This document shows, piece by piece, positions 14,901 to 22,949 of a stretch of 26,790 nt of DNA. This DNA is from an uncultured Christensenellaceae bacterium. Lineage in GTDB: Bacteria > Bacillota > Clostridia > Christensenellales > Borkfalkiaceae. A program made the position numbers and the translations under genes. A model generated the notes under the pieces. The model worked only from the letters and a program-made list of their open reading frames with translations, was not told the origin of the DNA and ran no database searches. The DNA is taken from NCBI GenBank assembly GCA_910587625.1, contig CAJUMW010000007.1, positions 56,797-83,586 on the forward strand. Reading direction: 5' to 3'. How positions within the stretch are numbered: the stretch's first letter is position 1; each line of letters starts with the position of its first letter.

Positions 14901-16630
14901 CAATGGGCGGTAGTCTTGTATTACTGGTTGCCGCTTTAAATCTTCTTCCGAAAGGAATGATAACCAAAGGGCTCGGGTTAATTGCTGTTGCTACCGCAAT
15001 GCTTATACTCGCGTCAGCTTTAAAGAAAATGGGAAACCAAAGTTGGGAATCTATAGGTAAGGGACTCTTAACATTAGGCGGAGCTATGGCTATTTTAGCT
15101 ATTGGTCTCAACGCTATGAAAAGTACTCTTGCTGGTTCTGCCGCTTTGCTTGTTGCCTCGTTAGCCCTTGCGATATTTGCTCCAATATTTGCACTTCTTG
15201 GTGCGATGTCTTGGAAGTCAATCGCAAAAGGTTTAATTTCGATTGCTGGGGCGTTTGTGATTCTTGGCGTGGCTGGAGCAGTTCTCGGACCTATAATTCC
15301 GGCTATTCTCGGGTTGTCTGCCGCAATGGCACTCGTTGGCGTTGGCATCCTTGGGGTCGGCGTAGGTATGGTGGCGGCGGGCCTCGGACTTACTGCTTTG
15401 GCGGCGGGTATGACGGCTTTGGCTGCAGCTGGTGTGGCTACGGCAACGTCGTTCGTTGCAATGCTTACAGTTATAATTACTGGCGTTGCACAAACGATAC
15501 CAACGGTTGCGATAATGATCGCCCAAGGTTTTCTTGAGTTTGTTCGTGTAATCGGTGAAAATGCACCATTAATAATGGAAAGTGTTGGGGAGATTTTAAT
15601 ATCCCTGCTCGAATTACTCGTTAATGTTGCGCCTCAACTGGTTGAAACGATATTCTTCCTTTTGGATTGTGTTTTGCAGAAGATAGTGGAATACACGCCA
15701 ACCCTTGTGCAAGCGGTCTTTAATATTTTAATAGCCGTATTGCAAGGAATTGCTGATAATATCGGTATGGTTGTACAAACTGCGATTGATGTAGTAATTG
15801 CATTCATAGAAGGCATAGCGTCGAAAATACCAGATGTAATTCAAGCGGGATTCGATTTGTTGCTATCATTCCTTAACGGAATTGCAGATGCAATAGACAG
15901 AAATACACAACCTATGATCGATGCTATGACAAGGTTGATTAAATCAATACTTAATGCTGCACTTAAAGTGTTATCTGGCGGTATTAATTTATTTGCCGAT
16001 ATAGGTAAGGCGTTGATGGAAGGACTCGGTAACGGTATCAAGAAAGCCGTAAACTGGGTAAAAGATGCAGTTACTAGCGTTGGTAACAAAATTAAAAATT
16101 GGTTCTGCAATCTGTTCGGAATTCATTCGCCGTCAAGAGTGTTCCACGAATACGGTGAATACATAGACAAAGGATTAGCGAATGGTATTAAAGATTACGC
16201 CAATGAAGTTGGTGATGCTACCGATGATCTTGCAGATGTGTCTATGGAGGGTATGGGAAATGCGATAGATAAGATTTCGAGTCTTATGGATGGTGAGTTT
16301 GAAGACCCTACAATTAGACCGGTATTTGACCTTTCAGAAATTCAAAATGGAGTTGGAAGCGTCGGTAAAATGATGAGCGATATGGACGGGTACAATGTGG
16401 ATGGCTCGTTCAATATGGCGCGACAAGCGTCGGATGGGATGAATTCTGGTTCGTCAAACGGAATGTCCTTAGATGAATTGACAAAATCGATTAAGGAGTT
16501 GGCACAGAATCCTGCAACTCAAATGGAAAACACATTCAACATTACGAGTGATAATCCTAAAGAAGTTGCTGAAGAAGTATCCCGAATTTTGGATAAACAA
16601 TATCAAAGGAAGGCTACTACATGGGGATAA
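11927..16630 (+). CDS. Tail tape measure protein (1567 aa)
   Basis: The longest gene. Its TTG start at 11927 overlaps the previous stop and has AGGAGG ten bases upstream. It sets tail length and is ejected with the DNA; at about 1.5 angstrom per residue, a rule known for siphophages, it would give a tail near 235 nm. The N-terminal third is coiled-coil and Ala/Thr-rich, with a conserved stretch (WAAVSGQGTNEASRAMYNLA). Hydrophobic regions fill the middle. Residues about 783-1110 hold six tandem repeats of 56-60 residues marked by SWxxIxxGL. Near residue 1397 the tape-measure signature FGIHSPSRVFHEYGEY appears, then an acidic C-terminal domain. The last ten bases overlap the Dit gene. Confidence 0.92.
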   Translation: MSKKVDEKVVEMSFDNSKFEKNIQTSISSLDRLKEGLNFSGAARGLDEIAESAGDSTNEFSALSTGIESVGRKFSALEVIAITALANITNSAINTGKRLVSSLTIDQIASGWQKYADKTTAVQTIISATGQSIDEVNEQLDKLNWFTDETSYNFVDMVGNIGKFTSMGIDLEKSVTAMMGIANWAAVSGQGTNEASRAMYNLAQAIGVGAVKLQDWKSIENANMATQEFKDLAIETAKALGTLDKEAKTSGGTLVEAAKFSSTLSEGWFTADVLLATLQKYGEYSEEVYKVVQEEGLTASEAMKKVGDETMQLGSKAFKAAQEAKTAADAINSVKDAVSTGWMNTFEIIFGNYEEAKVLWTDLANQLYDVFAAGAEDRNELLSEWKDLGGRALLIDGLFNALTALQNIIETVKDAFHEIFPKKTADQLYSMTESFYNFTERLKNNEKLFNNIGRILKGLFAVLDIGKQLLGSIFRALSPVFGLVAKTSGGIFDFTATLGDWLVKLDETIKRTQIFDKVFGKIASVIIAVVNAFKRLVNYLKQTKIFNEITKLIQKASAALKNFMNAAKEKFESPGFEFFHKLLEKIHNVLGKIGEAMSHVKNFFVLAFQKIGQALLDCSLLQIFSKLWTIIVAVGKCVMSVLGKAFAGLFETIKSGNIKGFVDILNSLVTLSVSGGILGFIKNLKNTFSGFTDILDGVKGILDGVRGCFEAYQSKLKAETLMKIATAIAILVGSILILSFIDEEKIGSSLAAIVGLLTGLMIAMSILTKMSGSVRKTGKVTTMMLGMSVSILIMASALKKLSSISPGDMIVGLAGIAGLMAVLIVAVKALGSGSKKVMKGATQLVILAIAVKLLASACKSLSKLSWDEMARGLVGVGVLMAEIAVFLKMANFNKKSFSTAVGLVFLATAMKILSSACKSFAKLEWEGIGKGLVAIGVLLLEIAVFTQLVKPKKMISMGLGLIAIATAMKILASAMGSLASLSWEGIARGLVSMGGSLVLLVAALNLLPKGMITKGLGLIAVATAMLILASALKKMGNQSWESIGKGLLTLGGAMAILAIGLNAMKSTLAGSAALLVASLALAIFAPIFALLGAMSWKSIAKGLISIAGAFVILGVAGAVLGPIIPAILGLSAAMALVGVGILGVGVGMVAAGLGLTALAAGMTALAAAGVATATSFVAMLTVIITGVAQTIPTVAIMIAQGFLEFVRVIGENAPLIMESVGEILISLLELLVNVAPQLVETIFFLLDCVLQKIVEYTPTLVQAVFNILIAVLQGIADNIGMVVQTAIDVVIAFIEGIASKIPDVIQAGFDLLLSFLNGIADAIDRNTQPMIDAMTRLIKSILNAALKVLSGGINLFADIGKALMEGLGNGIKKAVNWVKDAVTSVGNKIKNWFCNLFGIHSPSRVFHEYGEYIDKGLANGIKDYANEVGDATDDLADVSMEGMGNAIDKISSLMDGEFEDPTIRPVFDLSEIQNGVGSVGKMMSDMDGYNVDGSFNMARQASDGMNSGSSNGMSLDELTKSIKELAQNPATQMENTFNITSDNPKEVAEEVSRILDKQYQRKATTWG

Positions 16631-17421
16631 TCATATTTAATGGGCGGTCTTCCAAAGATCTCGGAATCGAAGTTTGGTCCCCGCCGAATTATCAGGTTCC
16701 GCAGAGAGATTACGATACAGTACATATTCCGGGTCGGGATGGCGATTTGTTGATTGATAAAGAATCATACAAAAACGTATCCCGATCTTATACTGTGTCT
16801 TTTGGGCAAGAGGGTAAGAAAAACTTCACAATCCTCGCGAATATGCTTGCCGAGTGGCTTAATTCGGCATCTGGATATGCTAGACTCGAAGACTCTTATG
16901 AGCCTGAATATTATCGTTTAGCGTCATATCAAAAAGCTGTTGAAATAACTAATGCTTATCAGATAGCCGGTTCCGCGGCAATAGAATTTAATTGCAAACC
17001 CCAAAGGTTTCTTAAAAGTGGTGATAGAGCAGTTAATTTCGTAAAAAGCAAATACGGAATTGAAGACTCGGAAAATCAGTCGGTACTCGATTCGTCGAGA
17101 AATAAAATCGAAGGTTTTTTAGAGCCGCTTAGATGTTTGGTTAATCCGACATCACATCCATCATCGCCTATAATTAAAGTTTACGGTAATGGATCTGGTG
17201 AAATTCAGATAGGCAACAATACTATTACTATTTTATCCGTTAATGGGTATTTGGTAATAGATAGTGATTTAATGGAAGTTTACAAGGACGAAACAAATTG
17301 TAATTCTAAGGTAAAATTCAGTTTAAACACATTCCCGAAATTGCGTCCGGGGATTAACGATATTTCTTTTTCTGGAGAGATAACGCGCTTGGAGGTAATT
17401 CCGAAATGGTGGACAATTTAA
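16621..17421 (+). CDS. Distal tail protein (Dit, siphovirus tail component)
   Basis: 266 aa. The N terminus shows the Dit pattern: FNGRSSKDLGIEVWSPPNYQ, then PQRDYDTVHIPGRDGDLLID, where IPGR.G.L is the family signature. A predicted beta domain follows, then a second beta (galectin-like) part (SGEIQIGNNTITILSVNGYL). Dit forms the hexameric hub at the tail tip, to which the Tal and receptor-binding proteins attach. AAAGGAAGG precedes the ATG, which lies within the last codons of the tape measure. The next gene starts 16 bases before this one ends. Confidence 0.88.
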   Translation: MGIIIFNGRSSKDLGIEVWSPPNYQVPQRDYDTVHIPGRDGDLLIDKESYKNVSRSYTVSFGQEGKKNFTILANMLAEWLNSASGYARLEDSYEPEYYRLASYQKAVEITNAYQIAGSAAIEFNCKPQRFLKSGDRAVNFVKSKYGIEDSENQSVLDSSRNKIEGFLEPLRCLVNPTSHPSSPIIKVYGNGSGEIQIGNNTITILSVNGYLVIDSDLMEVYKDETNCNSKVKFSLNTFPKLRPGINDISFSGEITRLEVIPKWWTI

Positions 17422-20093
17422 TTAAATTATTTGATTCAAATGAAACCGAATTTGAAACAAATGGTATTGGTGTTCTTCCCGATGCTGAAACTTGTGAAAT
17501 AACAGAGGAACGAAACGGGGAATTCGAACTTGAGATGGATTACCCTATAAATGGTAGGCACTACAATGATATCGGATTGAGAAAAATCATCGTAACAAAG
17601 TCTAATCCGTATTCCAAACCGCAGCCGTTTAGAATATATTCTATCTCGAAACCTATTGATGGAATTGTAACAATCAATGCGGAGCATATTAGCTACGATT
17701 TATCTGGGTACCCCGTTTCAGCTTTCTCATTAGAGGAACCGAACACGACTGTACAGAATGTATTCGACGAATTTAAAAATCAATGTGTTAGAGATTGTCC
17801 TTTTACCTTTTGGACAAATAAGATAGCCACTGGTAAATTTAAACTTTCTAATCCTAGAAGTATGCGTTCATTGCTTGCTGGTTCTGAAGGTTCTATTATT
17901 GATACATACGGAGCCGCTGAATATGAATTCGACGGATATTCTGTTAAGCTTTGGATGAGTAGAGGAGAGGATAAAGGCGTAACTATTCGTTATGGTAAAA
18001 ACCTTACCGATCTCGAACAAGAAGAAAACTGCGATTCTGTATACACTGCGGTGTATCCTTATTGGTATTCGGAAACAGATAATAAGCTCGTTACACTTCA
18101 CGAATCGGATGCGGAAGATTCTTCCGAAAAAGATGATGAGGGAAATAACAAAGTTATTCATATTCCCGAAAAGATTGTTGAAGTAGAAGGTTCGTTCTTG
18201 TTTGTTCGGATTTTAACTCTCGATATGTCGGATAAATTTACCGAACAACCCACAGAGCTTGAGCTTTATAACGCAACGAAAAAGTACATTAAAGATAACG
18301 AAGTTGGCGTTCCAAAAGTTTCTATTGAAGTATCATTCGAACCGCTTTCAAAAACTAGCGACTACAAGGACTATGCAATACTTGAAGAAATTCGCTTATG
18401 TGATACTGTGTACGTCGAGTTTCCTGAATTGGGTATAAGCGCAACAGCCAAATGCGTAAAAACAGTATACGATGTATTATCCGACAAGTATAAGAAGATA
18501 GAGCTTGGTTCAATTAAAAACAATCTCGCTAATTCTTTATCAGAGCAAAGTAAAACGCTTGCAAACACGACAAGTAAGAGCTATGTTGATAAGTTGCTTG
18601 ATGAAACGGTAATGGCGATCAGCGGGAACTCTGGCGGCTACGTTGTAATTCACAGTTCGAAAGGCGGAAAGCATCCTGATGAAATACTTATTATGGATGC
18701 GCCCGAGATAGAAGATGCTCAAAGAATTTGGCGTTGGAATATGTCGGGTTTGTGCTATACAGACAACCATTATTCTTCGTTCGCAGATAACGATAAAAAG
18801 AATAAAGGTGTCGCCATAACAATGGATGGTAAAATAGTTGCTGACTTTATAGCCGGTAACATGATACAAGGTGTCGGCTTACAAACCGCACCCGACCCGA
18901 ACGGCGACATTTGGTTTGAAGTAACGCAAGATGGAACCCTAACGGCACGAAAAGGCGTAATAGGTGGTTGCGAAATTCAAAATGGAGTTCTGCAAATTAA
19001 AAACGCTAATATCGAAGAAGTGTTAACAGGTCATACTTTAAAGGGTTCAATAATCGAAGGTTCGCAGTTTATAAGCACACCTGTAGAAGTTACGAATGAT
19101 GATGGCAACAAAGAAACAAAATCGCTTTTTGAAGTAACAAAAGAGGGGCAGGTTTATATTCGGGCTGAGGCAATAATTAACAAACTAAAAGTGAGTCAAC
19201 TTGAAACTGACAGTATTGTTCTTTCTGGTAAGGCTTATGGATTAGGTTCGTTAGATGATATTGGTTCGAATGAAGATGCCGAAAATGCCTTTCGAGTAAA
19301 TAATTCGACAGGATTACTCGAAGCAAGAAATGCATTAATTAGAGGAACGATATATGCTAATACCGGTGAGATTGCTGGGTTGGTATTGGAAACGCAGAGT
19401 CTTTCTAACGAAACATCAAAAGTTATACGAACAAAAGATTCTCAAAATAACGCGGCATTTGAAATTCGTGTTAGTAATGCTGGCAGTAGCATTTCAATTC
19501 TAACTCTAAATTGTAAAGACGGAAATTTTGTTAATTCAATCTATACAAAAACATTATATGCTGGAGCCATTCAACTAGCAAACACTTCGCTATATGTTAG
19601 CAATAAGCGGGTAATGTCGTTTGAGTATACTCAAGAAGGAGAAACAGTAACAGCTTATTTGGAAAACAACTGGGGTTCAAGAGATATTACAATTAAAATA
19701 AAGGATTCAAGCGGTAATGCTTATACGTTAAAGCAACGTAAAACTTTTTATTTTAAAATTCATTTTACATGGGGTGGTTGGTCAGAGATAAAATCTATGA
19801 CGATCGATGTTGGTAATAGCGGAAAAACTCAGACGTTTCCAAGTGCTTTTATTGGCTATGACGATTCGCAATTTATTGATAGCGGAACAAAAGAATTACA
19901 TTTTCACGATTCCGATGCTGTTTATCTTGACTTTTTACGCCATATTTCGCCGTATAACGGAAACACATACGATATTGGTTCCGAAAAATACAAATGGAGA
20001 AATCTTTATTTGGATGGTTATATTATGGTTGGAGACAAAAAGTTTTTGCTTTATGCAGATGGAAGCACCGCACGTTTACGTTTAGTAACATAA
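17406..20093 (+). CDS. Tail-associated protein / prophage endopeptidase tail family (Tal)
   Basis: 895 aa. Residues 1 to about 390 match the phage minor structural protein N-terminal domain (gp27-like hub): LIKLFDSNETEFETNGIGVL, then AETCEITEERNGEFELEMDY, then ITINAEHISYDL-like text (VTINAEHISYDLSGYPVSAF) and GAAEYEFDGYSVKLW. After a linker come repeated fibre-like modules (GVIGGCEIQNGVLQIKNANI, then TGEIAGL). The C-terminal part carries NTYDIGSEKYKWRNLYLDG, a motif often seen at the ends of phage fibres. It closes the tail tip and contacts the cell envelope. The start has GGAGG upstream. I see no clear peptidase or lysozyme catalytic motif, so enzymatic activity is not claimed. Confidence 0.85.
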   Translation: MVDNLIKLFDSNETEFETNGIGVLPDAETCEITEERNGEFELEMDYPINGRHYNDIGLRKIIVTKSNPYSKPQPFRIYSISKPIDGIVTINAEHISYDLSGYPVSAFSLEEPNTTVQNVFDEFKNQCVRDCPFTFWTNKIATGKFKLSNPRSMRSLLAGSEGSIIDTYGAAEYEFDGYSVKLWMSRGEDKGVTIRYGKNLTDLEQEENCDSVYTAVYPYWYSETDNKLVTLHESDAEDSSEKDDEGNNKVIHIPEKIVEVEGSFLFVRILTLDMSDKFTEQPTELELYNATKKYIKDNEVGVPKVSIEVSFEPLSKTSDYKDYAILEEIRLCDTVYVEFPELGISATAKCVKTVYDVLSDKYKKIELGSIKNNLANSLSEQSKTLANTTSKSYVDKLLDETVMAISGNSGGYVVIHSSKGGKHPDEILIMDAPEIEDAQRIWRWNMSGLCYTDNHYSSFADNDKKNKGVAITMDGKIVADFIAGNMIQGVGLQTAPDPNGDIWFEVTQDGTLTARKGVIGGCEIQNGVLQIKNANIEEVLTGHTLKGSIIEGSQFISTPVEVTNDDGNKETKSLFEVTKEGQVYIRAEAIINKLKVSQLETDSIVLSGKAYGLGSLDDIGSNEDAENAFRVNNSTGLLEARNALIRGTIYANTGEIAGLVLETQSLSNETSKVIRTKDSQNNAAFEIRVSNAGSSISILTLNCKDGNFVNSIYTKTLYAGAIQLANTSLYVSNKRVMSFEYTQEGETVTAYLENNWGSRDITIKIKDSSGNAYTLKQRKTFYFKIHFTWGGWSEIKSMTIDVGNSGKTQTFPSAFIGYDDSQFIDSGTKELHFHDSDAVYLDFLRHISPYNGNTYDIGSEKYKWRNLYLDGYIMVGDKKFLLYADGSTARLRLVT

Positions 20094-20103
20094 AGGAGAA
20101 ACA

Positions 20104-20481
20104 ATGAAACTTATAGATAAAGTGGCGGCAAACAGGGTTTTAATGGAACATGTTAACGATAAGTTGCCCGTGTTTATCGCATACAAGCTGATGAAGCTTT
20201 TGAAGGGTTTGGAAGAAGACGTGAATTTTTATCGTACGAAGATGTCTGAAATAATCGACGAGTACGCAGAGAAAGACCCAAACGGACAAGCTCTTCAATC
20301 GCAGAATGGCGGTGTAATAATTCAAAATGGAAAAGTAGATGAGTGTAATGCTAAAATTAAAGAACTTGAAGAAATGCCTGTGGAAGACAATGGCGATATT
20401 AAGTTTGCACTCGATGAGCTTGCGCCTATTAATTTTAGCATAAATGAAATGCTTTCTTTGGAGTGTTACATAGAACAATAA
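20104..20481 (+). CDS. Small tail-region protein, DUF1617-like
   Basis: 125 aa, acidic and helical, with AAAGGAG before the ATG. The start MKLIDKVAANRVLMEHVNDK followed by LPVFIAYKLMKLLKGLEED, a FYRTKMSEIIDEYAEKDPNG segment, and the C-terminal LDELAPINFSINEMLSLE resemble DUF1617 proteins, small phage proteins found between the Tal/fibre genes and the lysis genes. I assign the family from the KLP...YK(L/I)xK and EYxxKDxxG pattern only. One ATTCAAAATGGA copy (20320-20331) encodes IQNG. Function unknown. Confidence 0.55.
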   Translation: MKLIDKVAANRVLMEHVNDKLPVFIAYKLMKLLKGLEEDVNFYRTKMSEIIDEYAEKDPNGQALQSQNGGVIIQNGKVDECNAKIKELEEMPVEDNGDIKFALDELAPINFSINEMLSLECYIEQ

Positions 20482-20505
20482 AGATATTTAAGAGGATGAG
20501 GAACA

Positions 20506-21738
20506 ATGGTACAATACACCCCGGCTTCGGATAAATTTGTTCACAAAGTCTCTGTCGATTTTAAAAGAAGAGCAGTAAATGAGCAAATTCATGTTGTTCA
20601 GTATGACAACAGCCTTCCTATAATTGCTGTATCGTTATTTTCTGATTATATGCCGTATAGCATACCGGCTAATGCAGAAGGAAACATTCGCATAAAGAAA
20701 AAGGACGGCACATATGTTTACAATCCCGCATTGGGTTGTAATAGTGATGGAACCGTTTTATATTTCGAAGTTACGCATCAGATAACCACGTTCCCGGGTG
20801 TGCTTGAACCGATTATAGAAATTAGAATCGGAACTATGGTTGCCGCATCGGGAACAATAAAAGTTGAGGTCGATAAGAACCCTATACAAAGTGGAGATAT
20901 TGAATCGACTAACGAATACAAGACAATACAAGGTTATGTGGAGGTTGTTAAGGAAAACGCAAGGAATGCAAAGTTATCAGAAGACAATGCTAAGATTTCA
21001 GAGAACAATGCAAGAACTTCTGAAAACAACGCTAAGACTTCCGAAACAAATTCAAAAGCATCTGAAACTGCAGCGGCAAATTCAGCTAATGATGCGTCCA
21101 ATTCCGCTTCGGCGGCTGCAACATCTGCTGAAAAAGCTAAAACTTCAGAAACCAATGCAAAAACATCCGAGACAGCTTCAAAGACATCTGAAACTAATGC
21201 GAAAGCATCCGAGAATGCAGCTAAAACTTCTGAAACCAATTCTGCTAATTCTGCCTCAGCGGCTGCTACATCAGCATCAAAAGCTGCAGAATCAGAAACC
21301 AAAGCAAAGACTTCCGAAACAAATTCAAAAGCATCTGAAACAAGTGCAGCAAGTTCTGCTACGAATGCGGCTAACTCGGCATTTGCTGCTAGCACTTCAG
21401 AAACCAATGCGGCAAATTCAGCATCAAGTGCAGCTGGCTCAGCATCGGCGGCAAGTACTTCAGAATCAAATGCGGCAGCATCCGCAGATAATGCCGAGGA
21501 ATCAGCCAACATGGCTAAAATGTACGCACAGCAAGCAAAGGATACAGATATATCAAATTTAATAAATCAGCTTGCAGGTTACAAAATTACGACTAAAATG
21601 GAAGATAGCGATGGTAATTATGTTACCGACGCAAATGGAGATTACATCGAAACCGTAGTTTTACTTGCTAACCCCGACGATTTATTATCTATCCTTGAGA
21701 GAGTTGTGGCATTGGAAAAAGCCGTGTATGAAAAATAA
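20506..21738 (+). CDS. Baseplate upper (BppU)-like tail protein with heptad-repeat stalk
   Basis: 410 aa in three parts. Residues 1 to about 130 are a beta-rich domain (FVHKVSVDFKRRAVNEQIHV, then QYDNSLPIIAVSLF, then VTHQITTFPGVLEPIIEIRI) like the N-terminal BppU domain that docks accessory fibres on the baseplate. Residues about 150-345 are a long Ala/Ser/Thr/Glu/Asn stalk built from seven-residue units such as KTSETNA and KASETSA, the kind of repeat that forms trimeric fibres and that lambda Stf-type side fibres also carry. The C terminus (GYKITTKMEDSDGNYVTDAN, then a final helix) probably ends or caps the trimer. It sits just ahead of the DGR target, so it may present that protein at the tail tip; this is inference. 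Confidence 0.75.
   Translation: MVQYTPASDKFVHKVSVDFKRRAVNEQIHVVQYDNSLPIIAVSLFSDYMPYSIPANAEGNIRIKKKDGTYVYNPALGCNSDGTVLYFEVTHQITTFPGVLEPIIEIRIGTMVAASGTIKVEVDKNPIQSGDIESTNEYKTIQGYVEVVKENARNAKLSEDNAKISENNARTSENNAKTSETNSKASETAAANSANDASNSASAAATSAEKAKTSETNAKTSETASKTSETNAKASENAAKTSETNSANSASAAATSASKAAESETKAKTSETNSKASETSAASSATNAANSAFAASTSETNAANSASSAAGSASAASTSESNAAASADNAEESANMAKMYAQQAKDTDISNLINQLAGYKITTKMEDSDGNYVTDANGDYIETVVLLANPDDLLSILERVVALEKAVYEK
21034..21341 (+). repeat. Internal repeats in the fibre stalk, including a 35-bp exact direct repeat
   Basis: The stalk of the BppU-like gene is built from 21-bp units that encode seven residues. The longest exact match I found is 35 bp: 21034-21068 is repeated at 21307-21341, 273 bp apart, which is exactly 13 heptads. 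Such in-frame repeats allow stalk length to change by recombination without loss of frame. Confidence 0.75.
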
Positions 21739-21750
21739 GGAGATAATAAA

Positions 21751-22578
21751 ATGAGAATTAATGAATACCCTAGGGCGATTTCGTTTAACGATGGAGACGT
21801 ATTACTTAAAGATGGTTCTGATGGAACCAAGGCAATACCTTTCTCCGATGCGGCTGCATCTTTACTTGAATCCGTACTTGCGCCCACAATGCATAAAAAC
21901 CTCTACAGAGGAAAGTATCTCGGTACAAGTGTAACTGCGGCGCAGAAGGCTGCAATTCAAAATGGAACTTTTAAAGACCTGTACATCGGCGACTACTGGA
22001 CAATTGGTGGTAAAGATTGGGTTATTGCCGATATGGACTATTTCTACAATATTGGCAGTACTGCTCTTACGAAGCACCATCTTGTAATTCTGCCTCGTAC
22101 ACCATTATATTTGCACGTTATGAACGATGACTATACGACAACTGGCGGTTACATAAACAGTAAAATGCGAAAATCCGGTCTGGATAGCGCAAAGAGTACA
22201 ATTCGTGCAGCTTTCGGCGATATGGTGCTTACGCATAAAGACATATTTACAAATGCTGTATCAAATGGTAAACCTTCTGGCGGAGCTTGGGTCGATTCTG
22301 ATGTTGAATTGATGAATGAAATAATGGTGTATGGTTGCCCTATATTTGCACCCGCTTGTGATGGCTCGAACATTCCGTATTTGTACACCACTGCCAAAAC
22401 TCAGCTTTCGATATTCAGATTAAACATGAAGTTCTTAAGCGATATGAGAAGTTGGATTTGGCTTCGCGATGTCGTTTCCGCGGATTACTTTGCTTTTGTG
22501 TTCGGCCATGGCCTTGCGGATTACGGCCGCGCTGGCAATGACTGTGGCGTGCTTCCGTACTTCCTTATTGGCAGTTAA
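21751..22578 (+). CDS. DGR target: variable tail-tip (C-type-lectin-like) protein
   Basis: 275 aa, with AAGGAGAT before the ATG. The N terminus (MRINEYPRAISFNDGDVLLK) looks like a fibre-attachment element, followed by DGSDGTKAIPFSDAAASLLE. From about residue 50 come FKDLYIGDYWTIGGKDWVIA and DMDYFYNIGSTALTKHHLVI, a pattern common in variable phage tail proteins. The last part, residues 242-269, is the variable repeat, and the protein ends six residues later. Placement of the variable residues near the C terminus in a Trp/Gly-rich domain is typical of DGR targets with a C-type-lectin or formylglycine-enzyme-like fold, although the fold cannot be proved by eye. It likely binds the host receptor; variation would switch tropism. 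Confidence 0.85.
   Translation: MRINEYPRAISFNDGDVLLKDGSDGTKAIPFSDAAASLLESVLAPTMHKNLYRGKYLGTSVTAAQKAAIQNGTFKDLYIGDYWTIGGKDWVIADMDYFYNIGSTALTKHHLVILPRTPLYLHVMNDDYTTTGGYINSKMRKSGLDSAKSTIRAAFGDMVLTHKDIFTNAVSNGKPSGGAWVDSDVELMNEIMVYGCPIFAPACDGSNIPYLYTTAKTQLSIFRLNMKFLSDMRSWIWLRDVVSADYFAFVFGHGLADYGRAGNDCGVLPYFLIGS
22473..22557 (+). repeat. DGR variable repeat (VR)
   Basis: 85 bp at the 3' end of the target gene that aligns without gaps to the template repeat at 23592-23676. The first ten bases (CGTTTCCGCG) and the last ten (CGTGCTTCCG) are identical to TR and can serve as homology anchors. Between them 19 positions differ, all at TR adenines, giving 12 amino acid changes in residues 242-269. The distal anchor would correspond to the initiation-of-mutagenic-homology region. 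Confidence 0.95.
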
Positions 22579-22583
22579 TGTGA

Positions 22584-22598
22584 GGGGTCTTGTACCCC
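22584..22598 (+). promoter_or_regulatory. Hairpin downstream of VR, DGR target-recognition type
   Basis: GGGGT at 22584-22588 pairs with ACCCC at 22594-22598 around a five-base loop, starting 27 bp after the end of VR and just past the target stop codon. GC-rich hairpins or cruciforms at this place are known to aid retrohoming in the Bordetella phage DGR. With no T-run after it, it is a poor terminator, which favours the DGR role. Confidence 0.6.
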
Positions 22599-22624
22599 GA
22601 AGTTTAATTATGGAGAAAACTTAA

Positions 22625-22939
22625 ATGAATGAATTAGAAAAAGTATATTCTATTACTTTAGCTGATGGTACTATACTCGATGACCTTAAGCTTAACGGTA
22701 ATAATTATGTTTCACAGAAAGAGATAAAGGAAGAAGCGTTTCAGGATAACTTATATTCTGTAACTATATCTGACGGAGAAAAAGAAGAGATTCATACTAA
22801 TATGGAGCTTGTTCAACTTATGGAATACGAAGGCGCCTATTGGTTTATACTTCGTGATATTCCTCCTGAGACTCTTGATAGAATGCAGCTTCAGGCGGAT
22901 ATTGCATATTTGGCCATGATGACTGGAGTAAAACTTTAA
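22625..22939 (+). CDS. Small conserved phage protein downstream of tail fibre (104 aa)
   Basis: 104 aa with TGGAGAAAA before the ATG. The N-terminal half is beta-like (VYSITLADGTILDDLKLNGN, then NYVSQKEIKEEAFQDNLYSV), with LADGTxLxxLxLNGNN a pattern I recall in many Clostridia phage genes following tail fibres. The second half contains HTNMELVQLMEYEGAYWFIL and an acidic/hydrophobic C-terminal helix (LDRMQLQADIAYLAMMTGVK). No catalytic motif is seen. It probably belongs to the tail/baseplate module, but its role is unknown. It separates the DGR target from XkdX and the rest of the DGR. Confidence 0.65.
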   Translation: MNELEKVYSITLADGTILDDLKLNGNNYVSQKEIKEEAFQDNLYSVTISDGEKEEIHTNMELVQLMEYEGAYWFILRDIPPETLDRMQLQADIAYLAMMTGVKL

Positions 22940-22949
22940 GGAGAACACT

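Noticed and set aside
15211..15537. Long open frames on both strands within the tape-measure gene
   Set aside because: They encode Gly/Arg/Cys- or Ser/His-rich nonsense that mirrors the repetitive Gly/Ala codons of the tape measure, and lack ribosome sites.
20864..21562. Open frames of 232 aa (+) and 192 aa (-) over the fibre stalk
   Set aside because: Both are side products of the 21-bp repeat structure: Leu/Gln/Lys-rich or Ala/Glu/Val-rich low complexity, without start signals.
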